A stretch of 19,090 nt of DNA from an uncultured Faecalibacterium sp. (GTDB lineage: Bacteria; Bacillota; Clostridia; Oscillospirales; Ruminococcaceae), in contig CAAHET010000102.1 in the NCBI GenBank assembly GCA_900772565.1, positions 1-19,090 of the forward strand, in the 5' to 3' direction. The position numbers were made by a program, and so were the translations under genes. The first letter of the stretch is position 1; each line of letters starts with the position of its first letter. Below the pieces are notes generated by a model, which saw only the letters and a list, made by a program, of their open reading frames with translations, was not told where the DNA came from and did not search any database. Positions 1-7,664 of this stretch are shown piece by piece.

Positions 1-2
1 AC

Positions 3-182
3 AAGGGCAACATGATCAACGCCGGCGTCACCTCTCCGTACACCCTGTACGACGAGCAGACCGCTTCCTTCGGCGTTGATAAGGACTACGACCAGTCCGA
101 TGCTACCGGCTTCATCAACCTGTTCGGCCTGTCCATCAAGGAGCGCGCAAAGCTGTCCAAGAACTGGCCGGAGGTCAAGTAA
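3..182 (+). CDS. argG: Argininosuccinate synthase, C-terminal fragment (5' end outside window)
   Basis: An open frame enters from the left edge and ends at TAA 180-182, giving the last 59 residues. They include SPYTLYDEQTASF and DQSDATGFINLFGL, which match the C-terminal tail of clostridial argininosuccinate synthases. This enzyme joins citrulline and aspartate with ATP to give argininosuccinate in the cytoplasm, and argH, which acts on its product, follows. A terminator-like hairpin lies about 70 nt downstream, so argG may be transcribed apart from argH or with partial read-through. The catalytic ATP-binding region is not in the window, so the call rests on the tail and on context. Confidence 0.85.
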   Translation, partial: KGNMINAGVTSPYTLYDEQTASFGVDKDYDQSDATGFINLFGLSIKERAKLSKNWPEVK

Positions 183-252
183 TCGCAACATTTTCGACTG
201 CGTGTGTTTTCACACTTTCACACGCGGGTTCTCACACCGGCATCGTTGCCGG

Positions 253-302
253 CGGCACCGCCGCAGGAGCGTTTTCCCCTGCGGCGGCTTTGCCGTTTTT
301 AT
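253..302 (+). terminator. Rho-independent terminator after argG
   Basis: A perfect 10-bp stem (258-267 with 278-287) is extended by an outer 5-bp stem (253-257 with 291-295) across a 3-nt bulge. It is followed by five T (296-300). It would end the argG transcript before argH. Confidence 0.7.
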
Positions 303-332
303 AAGAAATTGACGAATAGCTGCTATATGGCA

Positions 333-410
333 GCGGGCTCGCCCTCTCAGTCACCTTCGGTGACAGCTCCCCCAAAGGGGGAGCCCTTGGCATAGCGGCA
401 AAGTTTCCGG
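333..410 (+). repeat. Dispersed hairpin repeat, type A (copy 1)
   Basis: This 78-bp unit matches 15048-15125 at 73 of 78 positions by eye. It holds two small hairpins: GTCACC/GGTGAC (350-364) and GCTCCCCC/GGGGGAGC (366-384). The second copy carries a paired C-G to T-A change in the latter stem, so the structure is kept. With the type B repeat it fills most of the argG-argH gap (183-548), in which I found no gene and no convincing promoter for argH. Confidence 0.8.
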
Positions 411-439
411 TCAAGCCGTGAAGTTCTCGGTTGCGCCAG

Positions 440-507
440 AGCCTCTCCCTTTGGGAGAGGTGGATGCGAACGCAGTGAGCAGACGGAGAGGGCGAGGATG
501 CTTGCCG
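440..507 (+). repeat. Dispersed hairpin repeat, type B (copy 1)
   Basis: The unit starts with a hairpin CCTCTCCC-ttt-GGGAGAGG (442-460), then GTGGATGCGAACGCAGTGAGC, and ends in GGAGAGGGCGAGGATGCTTGCC. Related units lie at 5186-5252 and, in reverse orientation, at 5274-5321 and 19007-19067. All are intergenic. Confidence 0.75.
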
Positions 508-548
508 CGGGGCAGCTGTTCCCGGACATAAAGTAAAGGATAAGTATT

Positions 549-1949
549 ATGGCAGAACAACTCTGGAAGGGTCGGTTTTCCAAGGCGGTGGACAGCCGCG
601 TCAACGACTTCAACTCCTCCATCCGCTTCGACCAGCGGATGATCGCGCAGGATATGCGCGGCAGCGGCGTCCATGCCGCCATGCTGGCACGGCAGGGCAT
701 CATCTCGGAGCAGGACTGCACGGATATCCTCAGCGGTCTGGCTTCCATCGCGGACGATCTGTCCAGCGGGGCACTGACCATCGACCCCGCCGCCGAGGAC
801 GTGCATACCTTTGTGGAGCAGACCCTGACCGCCCGCATCGGGGATGCGGGCAAGCGGCTGCACACCGGCCGCAGCCGCAACGATCAGGTGGCGCTGGATA
901 TCCGCCTGACTTTGCGGGATTACAGCAAGACCTTGCAGGCTTACATCGTGGAGCTGGTGCGGGTGCTGTGCAAAAAGGCCGCGGAGAATACCGCCTCCGT
1001 CATGCCCGGCTACACCCATTTGCAGCGTGCTCAGCCCATCACCTTCGGCCATGCGCTGATGGCCTACGCTTCCATGCTGCTGCGCGACCTTGACCGCTTT
1101 GCGGACGCCACTGCCCGCATGGACAGCCAGTGCCCGCTGGGCTCTGGCGCACTGGCGGGCACCACCTACCCGCTGGACCGTGATTTCACCGCCGAGAAGC
1201 TGGGTTTTGCCGCCCCCTGCGCCAACAGTCTGGACGGCGTGTCCGACCGTGATTTCTGCATCGAGCTGGCAAGCGCCATCTCCATCTGCATGATGCACCT
1301 GTCCCGCCTTTCAGAGGAGATCATCCTGTGGTGCAGCTGGGAGTTCAAGTTCATTGAGCTGGACGATGCCTTTACCACCGGCTCGTCCATCATGCCCCAG
1401 AAGAAGAACCCCGATGTCACCGAGCTCATCCGCGGCAAGACCGGCCGCGTGTACGGCGATTTGAACACCCTGCTGGTGATGATGAAGGGCCTGCCGCTGG
1501 CTTACAACAAGGATATGCAGGAGGACAAGGAAGCTATCTTTGATGCAGTGGATACCTTGGAGCTCTGTCTCAAGACCATCACTCCCATGCTGGATACCAT
1601 GAAAACGCTGCCCGCCAATATGCGCCGCGCCGCCGCAAAGGGCTTTATCAACGCCACCGACTGCGCCGACTACCTGACCAAGAAGGGAATGCCCTTCCGG
1701 GATGCCTACAAGCTGACCGGCTGCATGGTGTCGGACTGCATTGCCGCCGATAAAACGCTGGAGGAGCTGACCCTGACCCAGTTCCAGAGCTACAGCCCGC
1801 TGTTCGGGGCCGATATCTATGATGCCATCGACCTTGTGCACTGCTGCGAGGGACGCACCAGCTACGGTGGGCCCAGCGCCGCCAGTGTCCAGCGCCAGAT
1901 CGCGCTGGCAACGGCGCGGCTGGACGCATGGGAGGAGGAAAACGCATGA
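549..1949 (+). CDS. argH: Argininosuccinate lyase
   Basis: Cytoplasmic enzyme that splits argininosuccinate into arginine and fumarate, the last step of arginine synthesis. At 466 residues it has the usual family length. The fumarase/aspartase superfamily signature GSSIMPQKKNP is at residues 278-288, with the expected catalytic Ser at about 280. HTGRSRND begins at residue 105, and the proposed acid/base His in GYTHLQRAQP is at 157. The start is set by AAAGGA at 535-540, 8 nt upstream of the ATG. The stop overlaps the argC start in ATGA (1946-1949), so the two are probably translationally coupled. The gap upstream holds a terminator and repeats, so the source of argH transcription is unclear. 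Confidence 0.97.
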   Translation: MAEQLWKGRFSKAVDSRVNDFNSSIRFDQRMIAQDMRGSGVHAAMLARQGIISEQDCTDILSGLASIADDLSSGALTIDPAAEDVHTFVEQTLTARIGDAGKRLHTGRSRNDQVALDIRLTLRDYSKTLQAYIVELVRVLCKKAAENTASVMPGYTHLQRAQPITFGHALMAYASMLLRDLDRFADATARMDSQCPLGSGALAGTTYPLDRDFTAEKLGFAAPCANSLDGVSDRDFCIELASAISICMMHLSRLSEEIILWCSWEFKFIELDDAFTTGSSIMPQKKNPDVTELIRGKTGRVYGDLNTLLVMMKGLPLAYNKDMQEDKEAIFDAVDTLELCLKTITPMLDTMKTLPANMRRAAAKGFINATDCADYLTKKGMPFRDAYKLTGCMVSDCIAADKTLEELTLTQFQSYSPLFGADIYDAIDLVHCCEGRTSYGGPSAASVQRQIALATARLDAWEEENA

Positions 1950-2887
1950 AGGTAAAGGTATTTATTGATGGCTCTTCCGGCACCACCGGCCTGCGCATTG
2001 CCGACCGTCTGGCCGAACGGCCGGAGATCGAGCTGCTGTCCATCTCTGCCGAAGGGCGCAAGGACGTGCACGAGCGGGCAAAGGTCATCAATTCTGCCGA
2101 CCTTGCTTTCCTCTGCCTGCCGGATGCAGCTTCCAAAGAGGTGCTGCCCCTGCTGCGCCCGGATGTGAAGGTGCTGGACACCTCCACTGCCTTCCGCACC
2201 GATGCCGCATGGGACTACGGCTTCCCGGAGCTGAAGGGACAGAAGGCAAAGATCCAGAACTCTTACCGCGTGGCGGTGCCCGGCTGCTATGCCAGCGGCT
2301 TTATCAGCATTGCCCGCCCGCTGGTGGAGCTGGGGCTGGTGGCAAAGGACTACCCCTTCAGCTGCACCGGTATCTCCGGCTACTCCGGCGGCGGCAAAAA
2401 GATGATCGCGGACTACGAAAGCCCCGACCGCCCGGCGCAAAGCAAGCTGGATGCGCCCAAGAGCTACGGCCTGAGCCTTGGCCACAAGCATCTGCCGGAG
2501 ATGCAGAAGATCAGCGGCCTTGCGCACACGCCGATGTTCGTGCCGGTGGTGTGTGACTACTACTGCGGGATGCAGGTGCTGGTGCCGCTGGATCTTACCC
2601 TTGCGGGCACCACTGCCGAGACCGTGGCTGCCGCCCTTGCGGACTACTACAAGGACGCCGCCACCGTGAAGGTGCACGGGCTGAACGAGCCGCTGCCGGA
2701 AAACGGCCTGTACTCCAACGCCATGGCGGGCACCGACCGCATGGAGCTGTACCTGACCGTGAACGCCGCCGGGGACCAGATGATGCTGGTCTCGCTGTTT
2801 GATAATCTGGGCAAAGGCTCCTCCGGTGCCGCCGTCCAGTGCATGAACCTGATGCTGGGTCTGGAAGAGACGAAGGGCTTGGAATAA
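1946..2887 (+). CDS. argC: N-acetyl-gamma-glutamyl-phosphate reductase, type 2
   Basis: Reduces N-acetylglutamyl-phosphate to the semialdehyde with NADPH, the third step towards ornithine. The protein is 313 residues, beginning MKVKVFIDGSSG. A dinucleotide-binding loop GSSGTTG is at residues 9-15, and the catalytic Cys is in VPGCYASG at residue 114. Length and sequence fit the shorter type 2 ArgC rather than the roughly 340-residue type 1. The ATG at 1946 is preferred over the in-frame ATG at 1928, because GGAGGAGG (1931-1938) stands 7 nt upstream of it and it gives the natural N-terminus. It overlaps argH by 4 nt. argJ starts 33 nt after its stop. Confidence 0.95.
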   Translation: MKVKVFIDGSSGTTGLRIADRLAERPEIELLSISAEGRKDVHERAKVINSADLAFLCLPDAASKEVLPLLRPDVKVLDTSTAFRTDAAWDYGFPELKGQKAKIQNSYRVAVPGCYASGFISIARPLVELGLVAKDYPFSCTGISGYSGGGKKMIADYESPDRPAQSKLDAPKSYGLSLGHKHLPEMQKISGLAHTPMFVPVVCDYYCGMQVLVPLDLTLAGTTAETVAAALADYYKDAATVKVHGLNEPLPENGLYSNAMAGTDRMELYLTVNAAGDQMMLVSLFDNLGKGSSGAAVQCMNLMLGLEETKGLE

Positions 2888-2920
2888 ACTTGTTTTTCTT
2901 TGTGGGAAAGGAAAATCGTT

Positions 2921-4150
2921 ATGCAGTATAAGGAAGTTGCGGGCGGCATCTGCGCGCCCAAGGGTTTTGCCGCCGCCGGTGTCCATTGCGGCATCCGGGC
3001 AAATCACAGCGAAAAATACGATCTGGCGCTCATCAAGGCCGAGGTGCGCTGCGCTGCTGCGGGCGTATACACCACCAACAAGGTCTGCGGTGCGCCCATC
3101 AAGGTGGACCGCGCCCATCTGACCGATGGCTATGCACAGGCCATTGTGGTCAACAGCGGCAACGCCAACACCTGCGCCGCCAACGGCGTGGCGCTGGCAG
3201 AAGAGTGCTGCGCCCTGGTGGGCAAGGCGCTGAACATTGACGAAAAGGACGTTCTGCCCGCCTCCACCGGCGTCATCGGTCAGCCCATGGTCATCGACCC
3301 CTTTGCCCGGGGCATCCCGGCGGCAGCGGAAAAGCTGGCTGCCACCGCGCAGGGCAGCACGGACGCCGCCACTGCCATCATGACCACCGACACCCATAAA
3401 AAGGAGTATGCCATCCAGTTTGAGCTGGGCGGCAAGGTGTGCACCGTGGGTGCTATCGGCAAGGGCAGCGGCATGATCGCCCCCAACATGGCTACCATGC
3501 TGGCGTTCTACACTACGGACGCCGCCGTCTCGCCCGCGCTGCTGGAAAAGGCGCTCAAGACCGTTGTGCCCGGCACCTATAACCAGATGAGCGTGGATCT
3601 GGACACCTCCACCAACGACACCCTCATCATCATGGCGTCCGGTCTTGCGGGCAACCCGGAGATCTGCGAGGAGAACGCGGACTACGCCGCCTTTGTGGCG
3701 GCACTGACCGCCATTGCAGAGCATATGTGCGCCGAGCACGCCGGAGACGGCGAGGGTGCCACCCACCTGATCACCTGCGAGGTGACCCATGCGCCCGACC
3801 TCAAGACCGCCCGCGCCGTGAGCCGCAGCGTGGTCTGCTCCAACCTGTTCAAGGCGGCGGTCTTTGGCCGCGATGCCAACTGGGGACGCATCCTGTGCGC
3901 CATCGGCTATACCCCCGGGGACTTCTCCATTGATAAGGTCTGCGTCTGGCTTTCCAGCAAGGCGGGCGAGGTGTACGTGTGCGAGAACGCCGCTTACCAT
4001 CCGTACAGCGAGGACGAGGCCGCCAAGGTGCTGGCAGAGCACGATATTCTGGTCAAGGTGGATATGGGCACCGGCGAGGCAAGCGCCAAGGCGTGGGGCT
4101 GTGACCTGACCTACGACTATGTGAAGATCAACGGCGATTATAGAACTTAA
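2921..4150 (+). CDS. argJ: Bifunctional ornithine acetyltransferase / N-acetylglutamate synthase
   Basis: ArgJ moves the acetyl group from N-acetylornithine to glutamate. In bifunctional members it also makes N-acetylglutamate from acetyl-CoA, so the acetyl group is recycled. The 409-residue protein has the self-cleavage motif KGSGMIAPNMATML. The nucleophilic Thr is residue 192, where the precursor is cut into alpha and beta chains. The start at 2921 follows a GGAAAGGA site (2905-2912); an upstream in-frame ATG at 2900 lacks one. No argA or argE is seen nearby, consistent with the cyclic route. Bifunctionality cannot be told from monofunctionality by sequence alone. Confidence 0.95.
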   Translation: MQYKEVAGGICAPKGFAAAGVHCGIRANHSEKYDLALIKAEVRCAAAGVYTTNKVCGAPIKVDRAHLTDGYAQAIVVNSGNANTCAANGVALAEECCALVGKALNIDEKDVLPASTGVIGQPMVIDPFARGIPAAAEKLAATAQGSTDAATAIMTTDTHKKEYAIQFELGGKVCTVGAIGKGSGMIAPNMATMLAFYTTDAAVSPALLEKALKTVVPGTYNQMSVDLDTSTNDTLIIMASGLAGNPEICEENADYAAFVAALTAIAEHMCAEHAGDGEGATHLITCEVTHAPDLKTARAVSRSVVCSNLFKAAVFGRDANWGRILCAIGYTPGDFSIDKVCVWLSSKAGEVYVCENAAYHPYSEDEAAKVLAEHDILVKVDMGTGEASAKAWGCDLTYDYVKINGDYRT

Positions 4151-4153
4151 TGG

Positions 4154-4178
4154 AACTCCCCCAGTCGCCTGCGGCGAC
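4154..4178 (+). repeat. Dispersed repeat, type C (copy 1), argJ-argB gap
   Basis: This 25-bp unit matches the reverse complement of 18965-18989 at 24 of 25 positions. It contains the small inverted repeat GTCGCC/GGCGAC. It lies in the 91-nt gap between argJ and argB, inside an apparent operon. Confidence 0.65.
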
Positions 4179-4241
4179 GGAAGGAGTTTGTCTGGTGGAA
4201 AACGAATGCCGGAGCAAGTGTGCTGGCGGCAAGGAGAGTAT

Positions 4242-5096
4242 ATGAAAAACGAAGAAATGGCGCGGCTTTTTTCGGAGGCCACCCCTTATATCCAGAAATA
4301 CCATGGCAGGACCATGGTCATCAAATACGGCGGCAACGCCATGATCAACGAGACGCTGAAAAACGCTGTGATGAACGACCTTGTCACCCTGACGCTGCTG
4401 GGCGTGCGGGTGGTGCTGGTGCACGGCGGCGGCCCTGCCATCAACGAGATGCTGAAAAAGGTGGGCGTGGAGAGCCACTTTGCCAACGGTCTGCGGGTGA
4501 CGGACGATGCCACCATGGAGATCGTGCAGCAGGTGCTGGCCGGTAAGGTGAACAAGGATCTTGTGGCAAAGCTGCGCGGGCGCGGCGTGGGTCTGTGCGG
4601 CATGGACGGACAGATGCTCCGCTGCACCGAGCTGGACCCCCAGCTGGGTCATGTGGGCGAGATCGTCCATGTGGACGCCACCCTGATCGAAAGCCTGCTG
4701 GATGGCGGCTTTATCCCGGTCATCGCCACTGTGGGCATGGACGACCTCGGACAGGCGTACAACGTCAACGCGGATACTGCCGCTGCGCAGATCGCCATTG
4801 CCCTCAAGGCCGAAAAGCTGGTGTCCATGACCGATATCGCGGGTCTGCTGCGGGATAAGGAGGACGAGACCACCCTCATCCCCGAGGTGGAAGTGACCGA
4901 GATCGAGGGCTACAAGTCCGCCGGTATCATTGCGGGCGGCATGATCCCCAAGATCGGCGGCATGGCGGATGCCATCTATCAGGGTGTGCACGAAGCTGTT
5001 ATCATTGACGGCCGCGTGCCGCACTCCATTCTGCTGGAACTGTTCTCCGACCGCGGCTCCGGTACCCGCTTCTACCGCCGCAGCCACCGCGAATAA
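4242..5096 (+). CDS. argB: Acetylglutamate kinase
   Basis: Phosphorylates N-acetylglutamate with ATP, the second and usually controlling step of ornithine synthesis. The protein is 284 residues. It shows the amino-acid-kinase features VIKYGGNAM (Lys28) and VHGGGPAIN (His61-Gly64), and the C-terminal LLELFSD-GSGT segment. Ahead of the first beta strand is a helical extension ending SEATPYIQKYHGRT. In this family such an N-helix is typical of arginine-inhibited hexameric enzymes, so feedback inhibition by arginine is a reasonable inference. The ATG at 4242 is chosen because AAGGAG (4231-4236) precedes it by 5 nt and it gives the conserved N-terminus. The open frame begins earlier, at 4188, but without support. 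Confidence 0.95.
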   Translation: MKNEEMARLFSEATPYIQKYHGRTMVIKYGGNAMINETLKNAVMNDLVTLTLLGVRVVLVHGGGPAINEMLKKVGVESHFANGLRVTDDATMEIVQQVLAGKVNKDLVAKLRGRGVGLCGMDGQMLRCTELDPQLGHVGEIVHVDATLIESLLDGGFIPVIATVGMDDLGQAYNVNADTAAAQIAIALKAEKLVSMTDIAGLLRDKEDETTLIPEVEVTEIEGYKSAGIIAGGMIPKIGGMADAIYQGVHEAVIIDGRVPHSILLELFSDRGSGTRFYRRSHRE

Positions 5097-5101
5097 AAAG
5101 A

Positions 5102-5130
5102 TTGCGCAATCGCCGGCGGAAAGCTATAAT
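5102..5130 (+). promoter_or_regulatory. Possible promoter for argD-argF
   Basis: TTGCGC (5102-5107), a 17-nt spacer and a perfect TATAAT (5125-5130) lie just after the argB stop. The -35 box is weak (3 of 6). It would let argD-argF be transcribed independently of argB across the repeat-filled 279-nt gap. Confidence 0.35.
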
Positions 5131-5185
5131 AAAGGCAACGAGCCCGATCCGCTTTATTCTTTGCCGGAAAGCTTGCCGTTGCAAA

Positions 5186-5252
5186 AGCCTTCCCCCGGAC
5201 GGGGGAAGGTGGATGTGAACGCAGTGAACAGACGGATGAGGGCGCAGGCAAG
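5186..5252 (+). repeat. Dispersed hairpin repeat, type B (copy 2)
   Basis: A perfect 9-bp hairpin CCTTCCCCC-ggac-GGGGGAAGG (5188-5209) is followed by GTGAACGCAGTGAACAGACGG and GAGGGCG. The layout matches the unit at 440-507. Confidence 0.75.
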
Positions 5253-5273
5253 CAGTAGCTAACGGGTAATTAC

Positions 5274-5321
5274 CCCTCATCCGGCGCTACGCGCCACCTT
5301 CCCCCCAAGGGGTGAAGGCTT
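5274..5321 (-). repeat. Dispersed hairpin repeat, type B (inverted copy 3)
   Basis: The reverse complement reads AGCCTTCACCCCTTGG, then GGGGAAGGTGG, then GGATGAGGGG, so it mirrors 5186-5252. The two face each other and form a large imperfect inverted repeat between argB and argD. Confidence 0.65.
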
Positions 5322-5375
5322 CAGAGGAGTCCGCAAGGCTTTGCGCAATAACTCCATGTTACAGGAGGTACACCT

Positions 5376-6578
5376 ATGGATTCTGAAAAAGTCATCAAGC
5401 GGGACAACGAGTACGTCCTGCACACCTATAACCGCAGCCCCATCGTGCTGGAAAAGGGGCACGGGCTGTACGCCGAGGGCCCTGAGGGACAGAAGTATCT
5501 GGACTTCACCAGCGGCATCGGGGTGAACAGCCTTGGCTACTGCGACCTTGCATGGGCAGAAGCCGTGTCCCAGCAGGCACACAAGCTGCAGCACACCTCC
5601 AACCTCTACTATACCGCACCCTGCGGCAAGCTGGCCAAAAAGCTGTGCAAGCGCACCGGCATGAGTAAGGTGTTTTTCGGCAACTCCGGTGCCGAAGCCA
5701 ACGAGGGTGCTATCAAGGCCGCCCGCAAGTACAGCGTGGATCATTACGGCAAGGACCGCTACAACGTCATCACGCTGGTCAACAGCTTCCACGGCCGCAC
5801 CCTTGCCACCCTGACCGCCACCGGGCAGGGGGTGTTCCACAACTATTTTGGCCCCTTCAACGAGGGCTTCCAGTACGTCCCGGCGGGCGATATCGAAGCG
5901 CTGCGGGAACTGGTGGACCGCCACACCTGCGCCGTGATGATGGAGCTCATTCAGGGCGAGGGCGGCGTGATGGCGCTGGACCCGGAGTATGTGCAGGCCG
6001 TGCGCGCTTTGTGCGACGAAAAAGACCTTGTGCTCATCGTGGACGAGGTGCAGACCGGCGTAGGCCGCACCGGCACCTTCCTGTGCTGCGAGCACTATAA
6101 CCTCAAGCCGGACATCGTCACCCTTGCCAAGGGGCTGGGCGGCGGTCTGCCCATCGGTGCGGTGCTGATGAACGAAAAGGTAGCCGAGGGCATGGGCCCC
6201 GGCACCCACGGCTCCACCTTCGGCGGCAACCCGGTGGTATGCGCCGGTGCCAACGTGGTGGTGGACCGTCTGGACCAGAGCTTCCTTGCACAGGTCAGCG
6301 AGCGCGCCGTGCAGCTGCGCACCGGTCTGGCAAAGCTGCCCCACGTCAAGAACATTTCCGGCATCGGCCTGATGGTGGGCATCGAGTTCTTTGACGTGCA
6401 GGCTGCGGATGTGCTGGCTGCCTGCCGGGAAAAAGGCCTGCTGGTGCTTACCGCCAAGACCCGGCTGCGCCTGCTGCCGCCGCTTACCGTCTCCGAGCAC
6501 GAGGTAGACATGGCGCTGGATGTGCTGGCCGAGGTGCTGGGCACGATGGAGCCGACCGCTCCGAAGGAGCAGGCATGA
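5376..6578 (+). CDS. argD: Acetylornithine aminotransferase (PLP-dependent)
   Basis: Transfers an amino group from glutamate to N-acetylglutamate semialdehyde, giving N-acetylornithine. It is a 400-residue class III aminotransferase. Visible features are GNSGAEANEGAIKAAR (cofactor phosphate region), SFHGRTLATLTATG, the IVDEVQTGVGRTG strand with the cofactor-contacting Asp, and the PLP-binding Lys252 in TLAKGLGGGLPIGA. A strong AGGAGG (5363-5368) sits 7 nt before the ATG. Its stop overlaps the argF start by 4 nt. Some members also use succinyl-diaminopimelate (DapC activity), which the sequence cannot exclude. Confidence 0.95.
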   Translation: MDSEKVIKRDNEYVLHTYNRSPIVLEKGHGLYAEGPEGQKYLDFTSGIGVNSLGYCDLAWAEAVSQQAHKLQHTSNLYYTAPCGKLAKKLCKRTGMSKVFFGNSGAEANEGAIKAARKYSVDHYGKDRYNVITLVNSFHGRTLATLTATGQGVFHNYFGPFNEGFQYVPAGDIEALRELVDRHTCAVMMELIQGEGGVMALDPEYVQAVRALCDEKDLVLIVDEVQTGVGRTGTFLCCEHYNLKPDIVTLAKGLGGGLPIGAVLMNEKVAEGMGPGTHGSTFGGNPVVCAGANVVVDRLDQSFLAQVSERAVQLRTGLAKLPHVKNISGIGLMVGIEFFDVQAADVLAACREKGLLVLTAKTRLRLLPPLTVSEHEVDMALDVLAEVLGTMEPTAPKEQA

Positions 6579-7489
6579 AAAATCTGCTGAAAATGAGCGA
6601 CCTTTCCCCCGCCGAGCTGACCCATATTCTGGATGTGGCTGACCAGCTGAAAGCGGACTGCAAGGCAGGCCGCACCGAGCCGCTGCTGGCGGGCAAAAGC
6701 GTGGCGCTGCTGTTCTCTAAGGCGTCCACCCGCACCCGCACCAGCTTTGAGGTGGGCGTGTATCAGATGGGCGGCCTTGGCAACTACATGAACACCGCCG
6801 AATTGCAGGCCGGGCGCGGCGAGCCTTTGCGGGACACCGCCCGGGTGCTGGGGCGCTACTACGACTGCGCCGTCTGGCGCACCTACCGCCAGAGGGACTT
6901 GGAAGAGCTGGCGGAGCTTTCCGGTATTCCGGTGATCAACGGCCTGACCGACTACGCCCACCCCTGTCAGGTGCTGGCTGACCTGATGACCATCCGGGAG
7001 CGCCGGGGCACGCTGGCAGGGCTGAAGCTCTGCTTTGTGGGTGACGGCAGCAACATGGCAAACAGCCTGATCGTGGGCGGCCTTTTGGCGGGGATGCAGG
7101 TGTCCTGCGTCTGTCCCCCGGGCTACCGCCCGGCAGCGGATGTGCTGATGTTTGCCCACAAATACGGCAGCGCTTTCCACCTGACCACCAACCCCGCCGA
7201 GGGCTTGCGGGACGCGGACATCGTGGCTACCGCCGCGTGGAACACCACCGCTCTCGGCACTGCCGAGAGCGAGCAGCGCCTGCGGGATTTTGTGGGCTTC
7301 CAGCTGACCGGCCGTCTGCTGGAAAACGCCAAGCCGGACGCGCTGGTGCTGCACTGTCTGCCCGCCCACCGGGGCGAGGAGATCTCCACCGCCCTGTTCG
7401 AGCAGCACGCGGACGAGATCTTTGACGAAGCGGAGAACCGTCTCCACGTCCAGAAAGCCGTGCTGGCGGTGCTGCTGGCGGGGAAGTAA
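6575..7489 (+). CDS. argF: Ornithine carbamoyltransferase
   Basis: Joins ornithine and carbamoyl phosphate to give citrulline, the substrate of ArgG. The 304-residue protein has the carbamoyl-phosphate motif STRTRTSFE (from Ser51), HPCQ (129-132) and the ornithine/catalytic motif HCLPAHRGEE (260-269, Cys261). AAGGAG (6564-6569) lies 5 nt upstream of the ATG, inside the end of argD. A strong terminator follows within 25 nt, closing the arginine cluster. Context and the complete biosynthetic set favour the anabolic enzyme over a catabolic ArcB; no arcA or arcC is present. Confidence 0.96.
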   Translation: MKNLLKMSDLSPAELTHILDVADQLKADCKAGRTEPLLAGKSVALLFSKASTRTRTSFEVGVYQMGGLGNYMNTAELQAGRGEPLRDTARVLGRYYDCAVWRTYRQRDLEELAELSGIPVINGLTDYAHPCQVLADLMTIRERRGTLAGLKLCFVGDGSNMANSLIVGGLLAGMQVSCVCPPGYRPAADVLMFAHKYGSAFHLTTNPAEGLRDADIVATAAWNTTALGTAESEQRLRDFVGFQLTGRLLENAKPDALVLHCLPAHRGEEISTALFEQHADEIFDEAENRLHVQKAVLAVLLAGK

Positions 7490-7509
7490 AACAACACAAT
7501 AACAAAAAG

Positions 7510-7545
7510 GGACTGCTGCACAGCGCTGTGCAGCAGTCCTTTTTT
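7510..7545 (+). terminator. Rho-independent terminator of the arginine cluster
   Basis: A perfect 15-bp palindromic stem (7510-7524 with 7525-7539) is followed by six T (7540-7545). In practice the loop would open to about 4 nt. Confidence 0.92.
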
Positions 7546-7629
7546 GCGCCCACACGGGACGGAGCAAAGGTCTTTTTACGGATTTTTGGGGCAATTCGAG
7601 ACATTTTAGAGGCTTTCGTGCAAAAAGGC

Positions 7630-7658
7630 TCTACTTTTTCCGCCACCGGTGGTATAAT
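7630..7658 (+). promoter_or_regulatory. Extended -10 promoter candidate upstream of a possible small RNA
   Basis: TGGTATAAT (7650-7658) is an extended -10 box. A weak -35-like TCTACT (7630-7635) lies 17 nt upstream. No coding start with a ribosome site follows in the next 100 nt; a terminator-like hairpin does. Confidence 0.4.
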
Positions 7659-7664
7659 GCAGGT

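Noticed and set aside
333..507. CRISPR array suggested by short palindromic units
   Set aside because: The units differ from each other, are not evenly spaced, recur at distant intergenic sites, and there are no cas genes.
303..548. Promoter or ARG-box operator in front of argH
   Set aside because: A TTGACG at 309-314 has no -10 box at a proper distance, and I could not find a convincing ARG-box palindrome.
1862..4282. An 806-codon open frame on the - strand across argC and argJ
   Set aside because: It is antisense to two clear arginine genes. Its residue make-up (rich in Gly, His, Ala, Val) is typical of the reverse frame of GC-rich coding DNA, and it has no domain pattern.
5277..7594. Long - strand open frames opposite argD and argF
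   Set aside because: They are reverse shadows of conserved genes on the + strand, with low-complexity composition and no ribosome sites.
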